From: Hydractinia symbiolongicarpus
Lineage: Eukaryota > Cnidaria > Hydrozoa > Anthoathecata > Hydractiniidae
Direction of reading: 5' to 3'
DNA: 64,000 bases
Assembly (NCBI RefSeq): GCF_029227915.1
Contig: NC_079882.1
Coordinates: 31,860,001 to 31,924,000, forward strand
Numbering within the stretch: position 1 is the first letter of the stretch; each line of letters begins with the position of its first letter. The position numbers were made by a program, and so were the translations under genes. Below are positions 1 to 13,900 of the stretch, one piece after another. The notes below the pieces were generated by a model. The model worked only from the letters and a program-made list of their open reading frames with translations, searched no databases and was not told where the DNA came from.

Positions 1-640
1 AAAAAATCGTTCTGGAAATGAGTTTACTCACAGGATACTTTCTTTGTATACATTCGACTATACGGGCCAAGCCCCGGATTTACGGGAAAACGCGGGATTT
101 CGTTTGCCGGCGATTAAACCTCTTTCATTAAGCGTCTCATCAAAAATGAAAACATTTTTGAAAACTGCAAGTCTCATGCGTTTTAGTGGTGAAAAAATAA
201 ATTAAAAAATCGTTCGGGAAATGAGTTTACTCCCTGGGTACTTTCTTTGTATACTTTTGACTATACGGGCCGAGTCTGGGATTTACGGGAAATCGCGGAT
301 TTCGTTTGCCGGCGATTAAACTTCTTTTATTCAGCGTCCCATCAAATATGAAAATAGTTTTGAAAACTACAAGTCTCATGCGTTTGGTGGTAAAAAAATA
401 ATATAAAAAATCGTTCGGGAAATGAGTTTACTCCCTGGGTACTTTCTTTGTATACTTTTGACTATACGTGCCAAGCCCGGGATTTACGGGAAATTGCGGG
501 TTTTCGTTTGCCGACGATTAAACTTCTTTTATTCAGCGTCTCATCAAAAATGAAAACATTTTTAAAGACTACAAGTCTTATGCGTTTTAGTGGTGAAAAA
601 ATAATTTAAAAAATCGTTCTGGAAATGAGTTTACTCCCTG
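1..640 (+). repeat. Heterogeneous monomers left of the first HOR
   Basis: About three monomers of B, A and A type. None is a close copy of its neighbour. The second (from 204) is slightly short at its 3' end, with TAATATAAAAAATCG at the junction. No HOR period can be assigned because the left side is cut by the window edge. Confidence 0.85.
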
Positions 641-3480
641 GGTACTTTTTTTGTATAGTTTTGAATATACGGGCCGAGTCCGGGATTTAGGGAAATCGCA
701 GGTTTTCGTTTGCCGGCGATTAAACCTCTTTCATTAAGCGTCTCATCAAAAATGAAAACATTTTTGAAAACTGCAAGTCTCGTGCGTTTTAGTGGTGAAA
801 AAATAATTTAAAAAAACGTTCGGGAAATGAGTTTACACCATGGGTACTTTCTTTGTATACTTTTGACTATACGGGCCGAGTCCGGGATTTACGGGAAATC
901 GCAGGTTTTTTTTTTCCGGCGATTAAACTTCTTTTATTCAGCGTCTCATCAAAAATGAACACATTTTTAAAAACTACAAGTCTCATGCCTTTTAGTGGTG
1001 AAAAAATAATTTAAAAAATCGTTCGGGAAATGAGTTTACTCCCTGGGTACTTTCTTTGTATACTTTTGATTATACGGGCCGAGTCCGGGATTTACGGGAA
1101 ATCGCAGGTTTTCGTTTGCCGGCGTTTAAACTTCTTTTATTCAGCGTCTCATCAAAAATGAAAACATTTTTGAAAACTGCAAGTCTCATGCGTTTTAGTG
1201 GTGAAAAAATAATTTAAAAAAACGTTCGGGAAATGAGTTTACATCATGGGTACTTTCTTTGTATACATTCGACTATACGGGCCAAGCCCGGGATTTACGG
1301 GAAATCGCGGGTTTTCGTTTGCCGGCGATTAAACCTCTTTCATTAAGCGTCTCATCAAAAATGAAAACATTTTTGAAAACTGCAAGTCTCATGCGTTTTA
1401 GTGGTGAAAAAATAATTTAAAAAAACGTTCGGGAAATGAGTTTACACCATGGGTACTTTCTTTGTATACTTTTGACTATACGGGCCGAGTCCGGGATTTA
1501 CGGGAAATCGCAGGTTTTCGTTTTCCGGCGATTAAACTTCTTTTATTCAGCGTCTCATCAAAAATGAACACATTTTTAAAAACTACAAGTCTCATGCCTT
1601 TTAGTGGTGAAAAAATAATTTAAAAAATCGCTCGGGAAATGAGTTTACTACCTGGGTACTTTCTTTGTATACTTTTGATTATACGGGCCGAGTCCGGGAT
1701 TTACGGGAAATCGCAGGTTTTCGTTTGCTGGCGTTTAAACTTCTTTTATTCAGCGTCTTTTCACAAATGAAAACATTATTGAAAACTACAAGTCTTATGC
1801 GTTTTAGTGGGGAAAAAATAATTTAAAAAATCGTTCTGGAAATGAGTGTACTTCCTGGGTACTTTCTTTGTATACATTCGACTACACGGGCCAAGCCTGG
1901 GATTTAGGGGAAATCGCTGGTTTTCGATTGCCGTCGATTAAACCTCTTTCATTAAGCGTCTCATCAAAAATGAAAACATTTTTGAAAACTACAAGTCTCA
2001 TGCGTTTTAGTGGTGAAAAAATAATTTAAAAAATCGTTCGGAAAATGAGTTTACTCCCTGGGTACTTTCTTTGTATAGTTTTGAATATACGGGCCGAGTC
2101 CGGGATTTAGGGAAATCGCAGGTTTTCGTTTGCCGGCGATTAAACCTCTTTCATTAAGCGTCTCATCAAAAATGAAAACATTTTTGAAAACTGCAAGTCT
2201 CGTGCGTTTTAGTGGTGAAAAAATAATTTAAAAAAACGTTCGGGAAATGAGTTTACACCATGGGTACTTTCTTTGTATACTTTTGACTATACGGGCCGAG
2301 TCCGGGATTTACGGGAAATCGCAGGTTTTCGTTTTCCGGCGATTAAACTTCTTTTATTCAGCGTCTCATCAAAAATGAACACATTTTTAAAAACTACAAG
2401 TCTCATGCCTTTTAGTGGTGAAAAAATAATTTAAAAAATCGTTCGGGAAATGAGTTTACTCCCTGGGTACTTTCTTTGTATACTTTTGATTATACGGGCC
2501 GAGTCCGGGATTTACGGGAAATCGCAGGTTTTCGTTTGCCGGCGTTTAAACTTCTTTTATTCAGCGTCTCATCAAAAATGAAAACATTTTTGAAAACTGC
2601 AAGTCTCATGCGTTTTAGTGGTGAAAAAATAATTTAAAAAAACGTTCGGGAAATGAGTTTACATCATGGGTACTTTCTTTGTATACATTCGACTATACGG
2701 GCCAAGCCCGGGATTTACGGGAAATCGCGGGTTTTCGTTTGCCGGCGATTAAACCTCTTTCATTAAGCGTCTCATCAAAAATGAAAACATTTTTGAAAAC
2801 TGCAAGTCTCATGCGTTTTAGTGGTGAAAAAATAATTTAAAAAAACGTTCGGGAAATGAGTTTACACCATGGGTACTTTCTTTGTATACTTTTGACTATA
2901 CGGGCCGAGTCCGGGATTTACGGGAAATCGCAGGTTTTCGTTTTCCGGCGATTAAACTTCTTTTATTCAGCGTCTCATCAAAAATGAACGCATTTTTAAA
3001 AACTACAAGTCTCATGCCTTTTAGTGGTGAAAAAATAATTTAAAAAATCGCTCGGGAAATGAGTTTACTACCTGGGTACTTTCTTTGTATACTTTTGATT
3101 ATACGGGCCGAGTCCGGGATTTACGGGAAATCGCAGGTTTTCGTTTGCTGGCGTTTAAACTTCTTTTATTCAGCGTCTTTTCACAAATGAAAACATTATT
3201 GAAAACTACAAGTCTTATGCGTTTTAGTGGGGAAAAAATAATTTAAAAAATCGTTCTGGAAATGAGTGTACTTCCTGGGTACTTTCTTTGTATACATTCG
3301 ACTACACGGGCCAAGCCTGGGATTTAGGGGAAATCGCTGGTTTTCGATTGCCGTCGATTAAACCTCTTTCATTAAGCGTCTCATCAAAAATGAAAACATT
3401 TTTGAAAACTACAAGTCTCATGCGTTTTAGTGGTGAAAAAATAATTTAAAAAATCGTTCGGAAAATGAGTTTACTCCCTG
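641..3480 (+). repeat. 7-mer HOR, 1,420 bp x 2
   Basis: The rare string GTATAGTTTTGAATATACGGG occurs near 655 and 2075. TTTAGGGAAATCGCAGG follows each, and every later private mark (GAACACATTTTTA, TTTGCTGGCGTTTAAAC, the doubled-G GTGGGGAAAAAATA at 1806 and 3226, CTACACGGG at 1881 and 3301) recurs 1,420 bp later. Homology breaks left of about 640 and right of about 3490, where the third expected copy reads TTGTAAAATTTTGAC. The period is 7 x 203 minus 1. Confidence 0.94.
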
Positions 3481-3739
3481 GGTACTTTCTTTGTAAAATT
3501 TTGACTATACGGGCCGAGTCCGGGATTTACGGGAAATCGCGGGTTTTCGTTTGCCGGCGATTAAACTTCTTTTATTCAGCGTCTCATCAAAAATGAAAAC
3601 ATTTTTAAAAACTACAATTCTCATGCGTTTTAGTGGTGAAAGAATAATATAAAAAATCGTTCGGGAAATGAGTTTACTCACAAGGTACTTTCTTTGTATA
3701 CATTCGACTATACGGGCCAAGCCCGGGATTTACGGGAAA

Positions 3740-4270
3740 TCGCGGGTTTTCGTTTTCCGGCGATTAAACTTCTTTTATTCAGCGTCTCATCAAAAATGAA
3801 CACATTTTTGAAAACTACAAGTCTCATGCCTTTTAGTGGTGAAAAAATAATTTAAAAAATCGCTCGGGAAATGAGTTTACTCCCTGGGTACTTTCTTTGT
3901 ATACTTTTGATTATACGGGCCGAATCCGGGATTTACGGGAAATCGCAGGTTTTCGTTTGCTGGCGTGTAAACTTCTTTTATTCAGCGTCTTTTCACAAAT
4001 GAAAACATTATTGAAAATTACAAGTCTTATGCGTTTTAGTGGTGAAAAAATAATTTAAAAAATCGTTCTGGAAATGAGTGCACTTCCTGGGTACTTTCTT
4101 TGTATACATTCGACTACACGGGCCAAGCCTGGGATTTAGGGGAAATCGCTGGTTTTCGATTGCCGTCGATTAAACCTCTTTCATTAAGCGTCTCATCAAA
4201 AATGAAAACATTTTTAAAAACTACAAGTCTCATGCGTTTTAGTGGTGCAAAAATAATTTAAAAAATCGTT
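3740..4270 (+). repeat. Partial third copy of the 7-mer HOR
   Basis: This stretch matches 2928-3458 at an offset of 812 bp (4 monomers). It shares TTTTCCGGCG, GAACACATTTTT, TTTGCTGGCG and TTTAGGGGAAATCGCTGG. It is therefore the right part of the 1,420-bp unit, rejoined in register after loss of three monomers. Confidence 0.85.
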
Positions 4271-5284
4271 CGGACAATGAGTTTACTCCCTGGGTACTTT
4301 CTTTGTATACTTTTGACTATACGGTCCGAGTCCGGGATTTACGGGAAATCGCGGGTTTTCGTTTGCTGGCGATTAAACTTCTTTTATTCAGCGTCCCATC
4401 AAAAATGAAAACATTTTTAAAATTTACAAGTCTCATGCGGTTTAGTGGTGAAAAAATAATATAAAAAATCGTTCGGGAAATGAATTGACTCCCTGGGTAC
4501 TTTCTTTGTATACTTTTGACTATACGGGCCAAGCCCGGGATTTACGGGAAATGGCGGGTTTTCGTTTGCCGGCGATTAAACTTCTTTTATTCAGTGTCTC
4601 ATCAAAAATGAAAACATTTTTGAAAACTAAAAGTCTCATGCGTTTTAGTGGTGAAAAGATAATTTAAAAAATCGTTTTGGAAATGAGTTTACTCACAGGG
4701 TACTTTCTTTGTATACATTCGACTATACGGGCCAAGCACGGGATTTACGGGAAATCGCGGGTTTTCGTTTGCCGGCGATTAAACCACTTTCATTAAGCGT
4801 CTCATCAAAAATGAAAACATTTCTGAAAACTACAAGTCTCATGCGTTTTAGTGGTGAAAAAATAATTTAAAAAATCGTTCGGGAAATGAGTTTACTCCCT
4901 GGCTACTTTCTTTGTATACTTTTGACTATACGGGCCAAGCACGGGATTTACGGGAAATCGCGGGTTTTCGTTTGCCGGCGATTAAACTTCTTTTATTCAG
5001 CGTCTCATCACAAATGAAAATATTTTTAAAAACTACAAGTCTCATGCGTTTTAGTGGTGAAAAAAAATTTAAAAAATCGTTCGGAAAATGAGTTTACTCC
5101 CTGGGTAATTTCTTTGTATACATTCGACTACACGCGCCAAGCCCGGGATTTAGGGGAAATCGCTGGTTTTCGTTTGCCGGCGATTAAACCTCTTTCATTA
5201 AGCGTCTCATCAAAAATGAAAACATTTTTGAAAACTACATGTCTCATGCGTTTTAGTGGTGAAAAAATAATTTAAAAAATCGTT
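4271..5284 (+). repeat. Mosaic monomers between two HOR blocks
   Basis: Five monomers of alternating A and B type without a close tandem copy nearby. They include CCAAGCACGGG variants at about 4733 and 4937 and an AAAAAAATTTAAAAAATCG junction near 5062 that lacks the usual ATA. No other content is visible. Confidence 0.8.
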
Positions 5285-8200
5285 CGGGAAATGAGTTTAC
5301 TCCCTGGGTACTTTCTTTGTATACTTTTGACTATACGGGCTGAGTCCGGGATTTACGGGAAATGGCGGGTTTTCGTTTGCCGGCGATTAAACTTTTTTTA
5401 TTCAGTGTCTCATCAAAAATGAAAACATTTTTAAAAACTACAAGTCTCATGCGCTTTAGTGGTGAAAAGATAATTTAAAAAATCGTTCGGGAAATGAGTT
5501 TACTCCCTGTGTACTTTCTTTGTATACTTTTGACTTTACAGGCCGAGTCTGGGATTTACGGTAAATCGCAGGTTTTCGTTTGCCGGCGATTAAACTTCTT
5601 TTATTCAGCGTCTCATCAAAAATGAAAACATTTTTAAAAACTACAAGTCTCATGCGTTTTAGTGGTGAAAAAATAATTTAAAAAATCGTTCGGGAAATGA
5701 GATTACTCCCTGGGTACTTTCTTTGTATACTTTCGACTATACGGGCCAAGCCCCGGATTTACGGGAAATCGCAGATTTTCGTTTGCCGGCGATTAAACCA
5801 CTTTCATTAAGCGTCTCATCAAAAATGAAAACATTTTTGAAAACTTCAAGTCTTATGCGTTTTAGTGGTGAAAAAAAAATTTAAGAAATCGTTCGGGAAA
5901 TGAGTTCACTCCCTTGGTACTTTCTTTGTATACATTCGACTACACGGGCCAAGCCCGAGATTTACTGGAAATGGCGGGTTTTCGTTTGCCGGCGATTAAA
6001 CTCTTTTTATTCAGTGTCTCATCAAAAATGAAAACATTTTTGAAAACTACAAGTCTCATGGGCTTTAGTGGTGAAATAACAATTTAAAAAATCGTTCGGG
6101 AAATGAGTTTACACCATGGGTACTTTCTTTGTATACTTTTGACTATACGGGCCGAGTCCGGGATTTACGGGAAATCGCAGGTTTTCGTTTTCCGGCGATT
6201 AAACTTCTTTTATTCAGCGTCTCATCAAAAATGAACACATTTTTGAAAACTACAAGTCTCATGCGTTTTAGTGGTGAAAAAATAATTTCAAAAATCGCTC
6301 GGGAAATGAGTTTACTTCCTGGGTACTTTCTTTGTGTACTTTTGATTATACGGGCCGAGTCCGGGATTTACGGGAAATCGCAGGTTTTCGTTTGCCGGCG
6401 TTTAAACTTCTTTTATTCAGCGTCTTATCACAAATGAAAACATTATTGAAAACTACAAGTCTTATGCATTTTAGTGGTGAAAAAATAATTTAAAAAATCG
6501 TTCTGGAAATGAGTTTACTCCCTGGGTACTTTCTTTGTATACATTCGACTATACGGGCCAAGCCGGGGATTTACGGGAAATCGCAGATTTTCGTTTGCCG
6601 ACGATTAAACCACTGTCATTAAGCGTCTCATCACAAATGAAAATATTTTTAAAAACTACAAGTCTCATGCGTTTTAGTGGTGAAAAAAAATTTAAAAAAT
6701 CGTTCGGAAAATGAGTTTACTCCCTGGGTACTTTCTTTGTATACTTTTGACTTTACAGGCCGAGTCTGCGATTTACGGGAAATCGCAGGTTTTCGTTTGC
6801 CGGTGTTTAAACTTCTTTTATTCAGCGTCTCATCAAAAATGAAAAAATTTTTGAAAACTACAAGTCTCATGCGTTTTAGTGGTGAGAAAAAATTTAAAAA
6901 ATCCTTCGGGAAATGAGTTTACTCCCTGGGTACTTTCTTTGTATACTTTTGACTATACGGGCTGAGTCCGGGATTTACGGGAAATGGCGGGTTTTCGTTT
7001 GCCGGCGATTAAACTTCTTTTATTCAGCGTCTCATCAAAAATGAAAACAAGTTTGCAGACTACAAGTCTCATGCGTTTTAGTGGTGAGAAAAAATTTAAA
7101 AAATCGTTCGGGAAATGAGTTTACTCCCTGGGTACTTTCTTTGTATACTTTTGACTTTACAGGCCGAGTCTGCGATTTACGGGAAATCGCAGGTTTTCGT
7201 TTGCCGGCGTTTAAACTTCTTTTATTCAGCGTCTCATCAAAAATGAAAACATTTTTGAAAACTACAAGTCTCATGCGTTTTAGTGGTGAGAAAAAATTTA
7301 AAAAATCCTTCGGGAAATGAGTTTACTCCCTGGGTACTTTCTTTGTATACTTTTGACTATACGGGCTGAGTCCGGGATTTACGGGAAATGGCGGGTTTTC
7401 GTTTGCCGGCGATTAAACTTTTTTTATTCAGTGTCTCATCAAAAATGAAAACATTTTTAAAAACTACAAGTCTCATGCGCTTTAGTGGTGAAAAGATAAT
7501 TTAAAAAATCGTTCGGGAAATGAGTTTACTCCCTGGGTACTTTCTTTGTATACTTTTGACTTTACAGGCCGAGTCTGGGATTTACGGTAAATCGCAGGTT
7601 TTCGTTTGCCGGCGATTAAACTTCTTTTATTCAGCGTCTCATCAAAAATGAAAACATTTTTAAAAACTACAAGTCTCATGCGTTTTAGTGGTGAAAAAAT
7701 AATTTAAAAAATCGTTCGGGAAATGAGATTACTCCCTGGGTACTTTCTTTGTATACTTTCGACTATACGGGCCAAGCCCCGGATTTACGGGAAATCGCAG
7801 ATTTTCGTTTGCCGGCGATTAAACCACTTTCATTAAGCGTCTCATCAAAAATGAAAACATTTTTGAAAACTTCAAGTCTTATGCGTTTTAGTGGTGAAAA
7901 AAAAATTTAAGAAATCGTTCGGGAAATGAGTTCACTCCCTTGGTACTTTCTTTGTATACATTCGACTACACGGGCCAAGCCCGAGATTTACTGGAAATGG
8001 CGGGTTTTCGTTTGCCGGCGATTAAACTCTTTTTATTCAGTGTCTCATCAAAAATGAAAACATTTTTGAAAACTACAAGTCTCATGGGCTTTAGTGGTGA
8101 AATAACAATTTAAAAAATCGTTCGGGAAATGAGTTTACACCATGGGTACTTTCTTTGTATACTTTTGACTATACGGGCCGAGTCCGGGATTTACGGGAAA

Positions 8201-9110
8201 TCGCAGGTTTTCGTTTTCCGGCGATTAAACTTCTTTTATTCAGCGTCTCATCAAAAATGAACACATTTTTGAAAACTACAAGTCTCATGCGTTTTAGTGG
8301 TGAAAAAATAATTTCAAAAATCGCTCGGGAAATGAGTTTACTTCCTGGGTACTTTCTTTGTGTACTTTTGATTATACGGGCCGAGTCCGGGATTTACGGG
8401 AAATCGCAGGTTTTCGTTTGCCGGCGTTTAAACTTCTTTTATTCAGCGTCTTATCACAAATGAAAACATTATTGAAAACTACAAGTCTTATGCATTTTAG
8501 TGGTGAAAAAATAATTTAAAAAATCGTTCTGGAAATGAGTTTACTCCCTGGGTACTTTCTTTGTATACATTCGACTATACGGGCCAAGCCGGGGATTTAC
8601 GGGAAATCGCAGATTTTCGTTTGCCGACGATTAAACCACTGTCATTAAGCGTCTCATCACAAATGAAAATATTTTTAAAAACTACAAGTCTCATGCGTTT
8701 TAGTGGTGAAAAAAAATTTAAAAAATCGTTCGGGAAATGAGTTTACTCCCTGGGTACTTTCTTTGTATACTTTTGACTTTACAGGCCGAGTCTGCGATTT
8801 ACGGGAAATCGCAGGTTTTTGTTTGCCGGCGTTTAAACTTCTTTTATTCAGCGTCTCATCAAAAATGAAAACATTTTTGAAAACTACAAGTCTCATGCGT
8901 TTTAGTGGTGAGAAAAAATTTAAAAAATCCTTCGGGAAATGAGTTTACTCCCTGGGTACTTTCTTTGTATACTTTTGACTATACGGGCTGAGTCCGGGAT
9001 TTACGGGAAATGGCGGGTTTTCGTTTGCCGGCGATTAAACTTCTTTTATTCAGCGTCTCATCAAAAATGAAAACAAGTTTGAAGACTACAAGTCTCATGC
9101 GTTTTAGTGG
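5285..9110 (+). repeat. 10-mer HOR, 2,026 bp x 1.9
   Basis: Private marks recur 2,026 bp apart: GAAATGAGATTAC at 5695 and 7721, TTTAAGAAATCG near 5881 and 7907, CATGGGCTTTAGTGGTGAAATAACAA near 6057 and 8083, and TTTGTGTAC near 6332 and 8358. The homologous part runs from 5285-7085 to 7311-9111. The period is 10 x 203 minus 4. Inside each unit, a 404-bp two-monomer repeat (6650 and 7054) carries GAGAAAAAATTTAAAAAATC. Confidence 0.94.
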
Positions 9111-9279
9111 TGAAAAAATAATTTAAAAAATCGTTCGGGAAATAAGTTTACTCCCTGGGTACTTCCTTTGTATACTTTTGACTATACGGGCCAAGCCCGG
9201 GATTTACGGGAAATCGCGGGTTTTCGTTTGCCGGCGATTAAACTTCTTTTATTCAGCGTCTCATCAAAAATGAAAACAT

Positions 9280-9745
9280 TTTTAAAAACTACAAGTCTCA
9301 TGCGTTTTAGTGGTGAAAAAATAATTTAAAAAATCGTTCGGGAAATGAGATTACTCCCTGGGTACTTTCTTTGTATACTTTCGACTATACGGGCCAAGCC
9401 CGGGATTTACGGGAAATCGCAGATTTTCGTTTGCCGGCGATTAAACCACTTTCATTAGGCGTCTCATCAAAAATGAAAACATTTTTGAAAACTTCAAGTC
9501 TCATGCGTTTTAGTGGTGAAAAAAAAATTTAAGAAATCGTTCGGGAAATGAGTTTACTCCCTTGGTACTTTCTTTGTATACATTCGACTACACGGGCCAA
9601 GCCCGAGATTTACTGGAAATGGCGGGTTTTCGTTTGCCGGCGATTAAACTCTTTTTATTCAGTGTCTCATCAAAAATGAAAACATTTTTGAAAACTACAA
9701 GTCTCATGGGCTTTAGTGGTGAAATAACAATTTAAAAAATCGTTC
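9280..9745 (+). repeat. Partial third copy of the 10-mer HOR
   Basis: This matches 7658-8123 at an offset of about 1,622 bp (8 monomers). It shares GAGATTACTCC, AACTTCAAGTC, TTTAAGAAATCG and GATTTACTGGAAATGG. Two monomers of the unit are missing before it. Confidence 0.85.
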
Positions 9746-10490
9746 GGGAATTAAGTTTACTCCCTTGGTACTTTCTTTGTATACATTCGACTACACGTGC
9801 CAAGCCTGAGATTTACTGGAAATGGCGGGTTTTCGTTTGCCGGCGATTAAACTCTTTTTATTCAGTGTCTCATCAAAAATGAAAACATTTTTGAAAACTA
9901 CAAGTCTTATGGGCTTTAGTGGTGAAATAACAATTTAAAAAATCGTTCGGGAAATGAGTTTACACCATGAGTACTTTCTTTGTATACTTTTGACTATACG
10001 GGCCGAGTCCGGGATTTACGGGAAATCGCAGGTTTTCGTTTTCCGGCGATTAAACTTCTTTTATTCAGCGTCTCATCAAAAATGAAAACATTTTTGATAA
10101 CTACAAGTCTCATGGGCTTTAGTGGTGAAATAACAATTTAAAAAATCGTTCGGGAAATAAGTTTACTCCCTTGGTACTTTCTTTGTATACATTCGACTAC
10201 ACGTGCCAAGCCTGAGATTTACTGGAAATGGCGGGTTTTCGTTTGCCGGCGATTAAACTCTTTTTATTCAGTGTCTCATCAAAAATGAAAACATTTTTGA
10301 AAACTACAAGTCTTATGGGCTTTAGTGGTGAAATAACAATTTAAAAAATCGTTCGGGAAATGAGTTTACACCATGAGTACTTTCTTTGTATACTTTTGAC
10401 TATACGGGCCGAGTCCGGGATTTACGGGAAATCGCAGGTTTTCGTTTTCCGGCGATTAAACTTCTTTTATTCAGCGTCTCATCAAAAATG
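9665..10490 (+). repeat. Dimer HOR, 406 bp x 2
   Basis: CACGTGCCAAGCCTGAG occurs at about 9794 and 10200. The flanking marks CATGGGCTTTAGTGG, TTAAGTTTAC/ATAAGTTTAC and CACCATGAGTAC repeat 406 bp apart. The dimer pairs a B-like monomer with an A-type monomer. Confidence 0.92.
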
Positions 10491-10974
10491 AACACATTTT
10501 TGAAAACTACAAGTCTCATGCGTTTTAGTGGTGAAAAAATAATTTAAAAAATCGCTCGGGAAATGAGTTTACTCCCTGGGTACTTTCTTTGTGTACTTTT
10601 GATTATACGGGCCGAGTCCGGGATTTACGGGAAATCGCAGGTTTTCGTTTGCCGGCGTTTAAACTTCTTTTATTCAGCGTCTTATCACAAATGAAAACAT
10701 TATTGAAAACTACAATTGTCATGCGTTTTAGTGGTGGAAAAACAATATAAAAAATCGTTCGGGAAATGAGTTTACTCACAGGGTACTTTCTTTGTATACA
10801 TTCGACTATACGGGCCAAGCCCGGGATTTACGGGAAATCGCGGGTTTTCGTTTGCCGGCGATTAAACCTCGTTCATTAAGCGTCTCATCAAAAATGAAAA
10901 CATTTTTGAAAACTACAAGTCTCATGCGTTTTAGTGGTGAAAAAATAATTTAAAAAATCGTTCGGACAATGAGT

Positions 10975-13900
10975 TTACTCCCTGGGTACTTTCTTTGTAT
11001 ACTTTTGACTATACGGGCCGAGTCCGGGATTTACGGGATATCGCGGGTTTTCGTTTGCCGGCGATTAAACTTCTTTTATTCAGCGTCTCATCAAAAATGA
11101 AAACATTTTTGAAAACTACAAGTCTCATGGGCTTTACTGGTGAAATAACAATTTAAAAAATCGTTCGGGAAATGAGTTTACACCATGGGTACTTTCTTTG
11201 TATACTTTTGACTATACGGGCCGAGTCCGGGATTTACGGGAAATCGCAGGTTTTTTGTTTTCCGGCGATTAAACTTCTTTTATTCAGCGTCTCATAAAAA
11301 ATGAACACATTTTTGACAACTACAAGTCTCATGCGTTTTAGTGGTGAAAAAATAATTTAAAAAATCGCTCGGGAAATGAGTTTACTCCCTGGGTACTTTC
11401 TTTGTGTACTTTTGATTATACGGGCCGAGTCCGGGATTTACGGGAAATCGCAGGTTTTCGTTTGCCGGCGTTTAAACTTCTTTTATTCAGCGTCTTATCA
11501 CAAATGAAAACATTATTGAAAACTACAATTGTCATGCGTTTTAGTGGTGGAAAAACAATATAAAAAATCGTTCGGGAAATGAGTTTACTCACAGGGTACT
11601 TTCTTTGTATACATTCGACTATACGGGCCAAGCCCGGGATTTACGGGAAATCGCGGGTTTTCGTTTGCCGGGGATTAAACCTCGTTCATTAAGCGTCTCA
11701 TCAAAAATGAAAACATTTTTGAAAACTACAAGTCTCATGCGTTTTAGTGGTGAAAAAATAATTTAAAAAATCGTTCGGACAATGAGTTTACTCCCTGGGT
11801 ACTTTCTTTGTATACTTTTGACTATACGGGCCGAGTCCGGGATTTACGGGATATCGCGGGTTTTCGTTTGCCGGCGATTAAACTTCTTTTATTCAGCGTC
11901 TCATCAAAAATGAAAACATTTTTGAAAACTACAAGTCTCATGGGCTTTACTGGTGAAATAACAATTTAAAAAATCGTTCGGGAAATGAGTTTACACCATG
12001 GGTACTTTCTTTGTATACTTTTGACTATACGGGCCGAGTCCGGGATTTACGGGAAATCGCAGGTTTTCGTTTTCCGGCGATTAAACTTCTTTTATTCAGC
12101 GTCTCATAAAAAATGAACACATTTTTGACAACTACAAGTCTCATGCGTTTTAGTGGTGAAAAAATAATTTAAAAAATCGCTCGGGAAATGAGTTTACTCC
12201 CTGGGTACTTTCTTTGTGTACTTTTGATTATACGGGCCGAGTCCGGGATTTACGGGAAATCGCAGGTTTTCGTTTGCCGGCGTTTAAACTTCTTTTATTC
12301 AGCGTCCCATCAAAAATGAAAACATTTTTGAAAACTACAATTCTCATGCGTTTTAGTGGTGAAAAAACAATATAAAAAATCGTTCGGGAAATGAGTTTAC
12401 TCACAGGGTACTTTCTTTGTATACATTCGACTATACGGGCCAAGCCCGGGATTTGCGGGAAATCGCGGGTTTTCGTTTGCCGGCGATTAAACCTCTTTCA
12501 TTAAGCGTCTCATCAAAAATGAAAACATTTTTGAAAACTACAAGTCTCATGCGTTTTAGTGGTGAAAAAATAATTTAAAAAATCGTTCGGACAATGAGTT
12601 TACTCCCTGGGTACTTTCTTTGTATACTTTTGACTATACGGGCCGAGTCCGGGATTTACGGGAAATCGCGGGTTTTCGTTTGCCGGCGATTAAACTTCTT
12701 TTATTCAGCGTCCCATCAAAAATGAAAACATTTTTAAAAACTACAAGTCTCATGCACTTTAGTGGTGAAAAAATAATATAAAAAATCGTTCGGGAAATGA
12801 GTTTACTCCCTGTGTACTTTCTTTGTATACTTTTGACTATGCGGGCCGAGTCCGGGATTTACGGGAAGTCGCAGGTTTTCGTTTGCCGGCGATTAAACTT
12901 CTTTTATTCAGCGTCTTATCAAAAATAAAAACATTTTTAAAAACTACAAGTCTCATGGGCTTTAGTGGTGAAATAATAATTTAAAAAATCGTTCGGGCAA
13001 TGAGTTTACACCATGGGTACTTTCTTTGTATACTTTTGACTATACGGGCCGAGTCCGGGATTTACGGTAATCGCAGGTTTTCGTTTTCCGGCGATTAAAC
13101 TTCTTTTATTCAGCGTCTCATCAAAAATGAACACATTTTTGACAACTACAAGTCTCATGCGTTTTAGTGGTGAAAAAATAATTTAAAAAATCGCTCGGGA
13201 AATGAGTTTACTCCCTGGGTACTTTCTTTGTATACTTTTGATAATACGGGCCGAGTCTGGGATTTACGGGAAATCGCAGGTTTTCGTTTGCCGGCGTTTA
13301 AACTTCTTTTATTCAGCGTCTTATCACAAATGAAAACATTATTAAAAACTACAAGTCTTATGCGTTTTGGTGGTGAAAAAATAATTTAAAAAATCGTTCT
13401 GGAAATGAGTTTACTCCCTGGGTACTTTCTTTGTATACTTTTGACTATACGGGCCGAGTCCGGGATTTACGGGATATCGCGGGTTTTCGTTTGCCGGCGA
13501 TTAAACTTCTTTTATTCAGCGTCTCATCAAAAATGAAAACATTTTTGAAAACTACAAGTCTCATGGGCTTTACTGGTGAAATAACAATTTAAAAAATCGT
13601 TCGGGAAATGAGTTTACACCATGGGTACTTTCTTTGTATACTTTTGACTATACGGGCCGAGTCCGGGATTTACGGGAAATCGCAGGTTTTCGTTTTCCGC
13701 CGATTAAACTTCTTTTATTCAGCGTCTCATAAAAAATGAACACATTTTTGACAACTACAAGTCTCATGCGTTTTAGTGGTGAAAAAATAATTTAAAAAAT
13801 CGCTCGGGAAATGAGTTTACTCCCTGGGTACTTTCTTTGTGTACTTTTGATTATACGGGCCGAGTCCGGGATTTACGGGAAATCGCAGGTTTTCGTTTGC

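Noticed and set aside
6129-6437. Longest open frames (about 102-106 codons, plus strand; copies at 8155, 49840 and 62592) as possible genes
   Set aside because: They are satellite read through one monomer into the next. The same peptide fragments recur all over the window at 203-bp multiples, on both strands, and vary with noncoding substitutions and indels. There is no start context, codon bias or recognisable domain.
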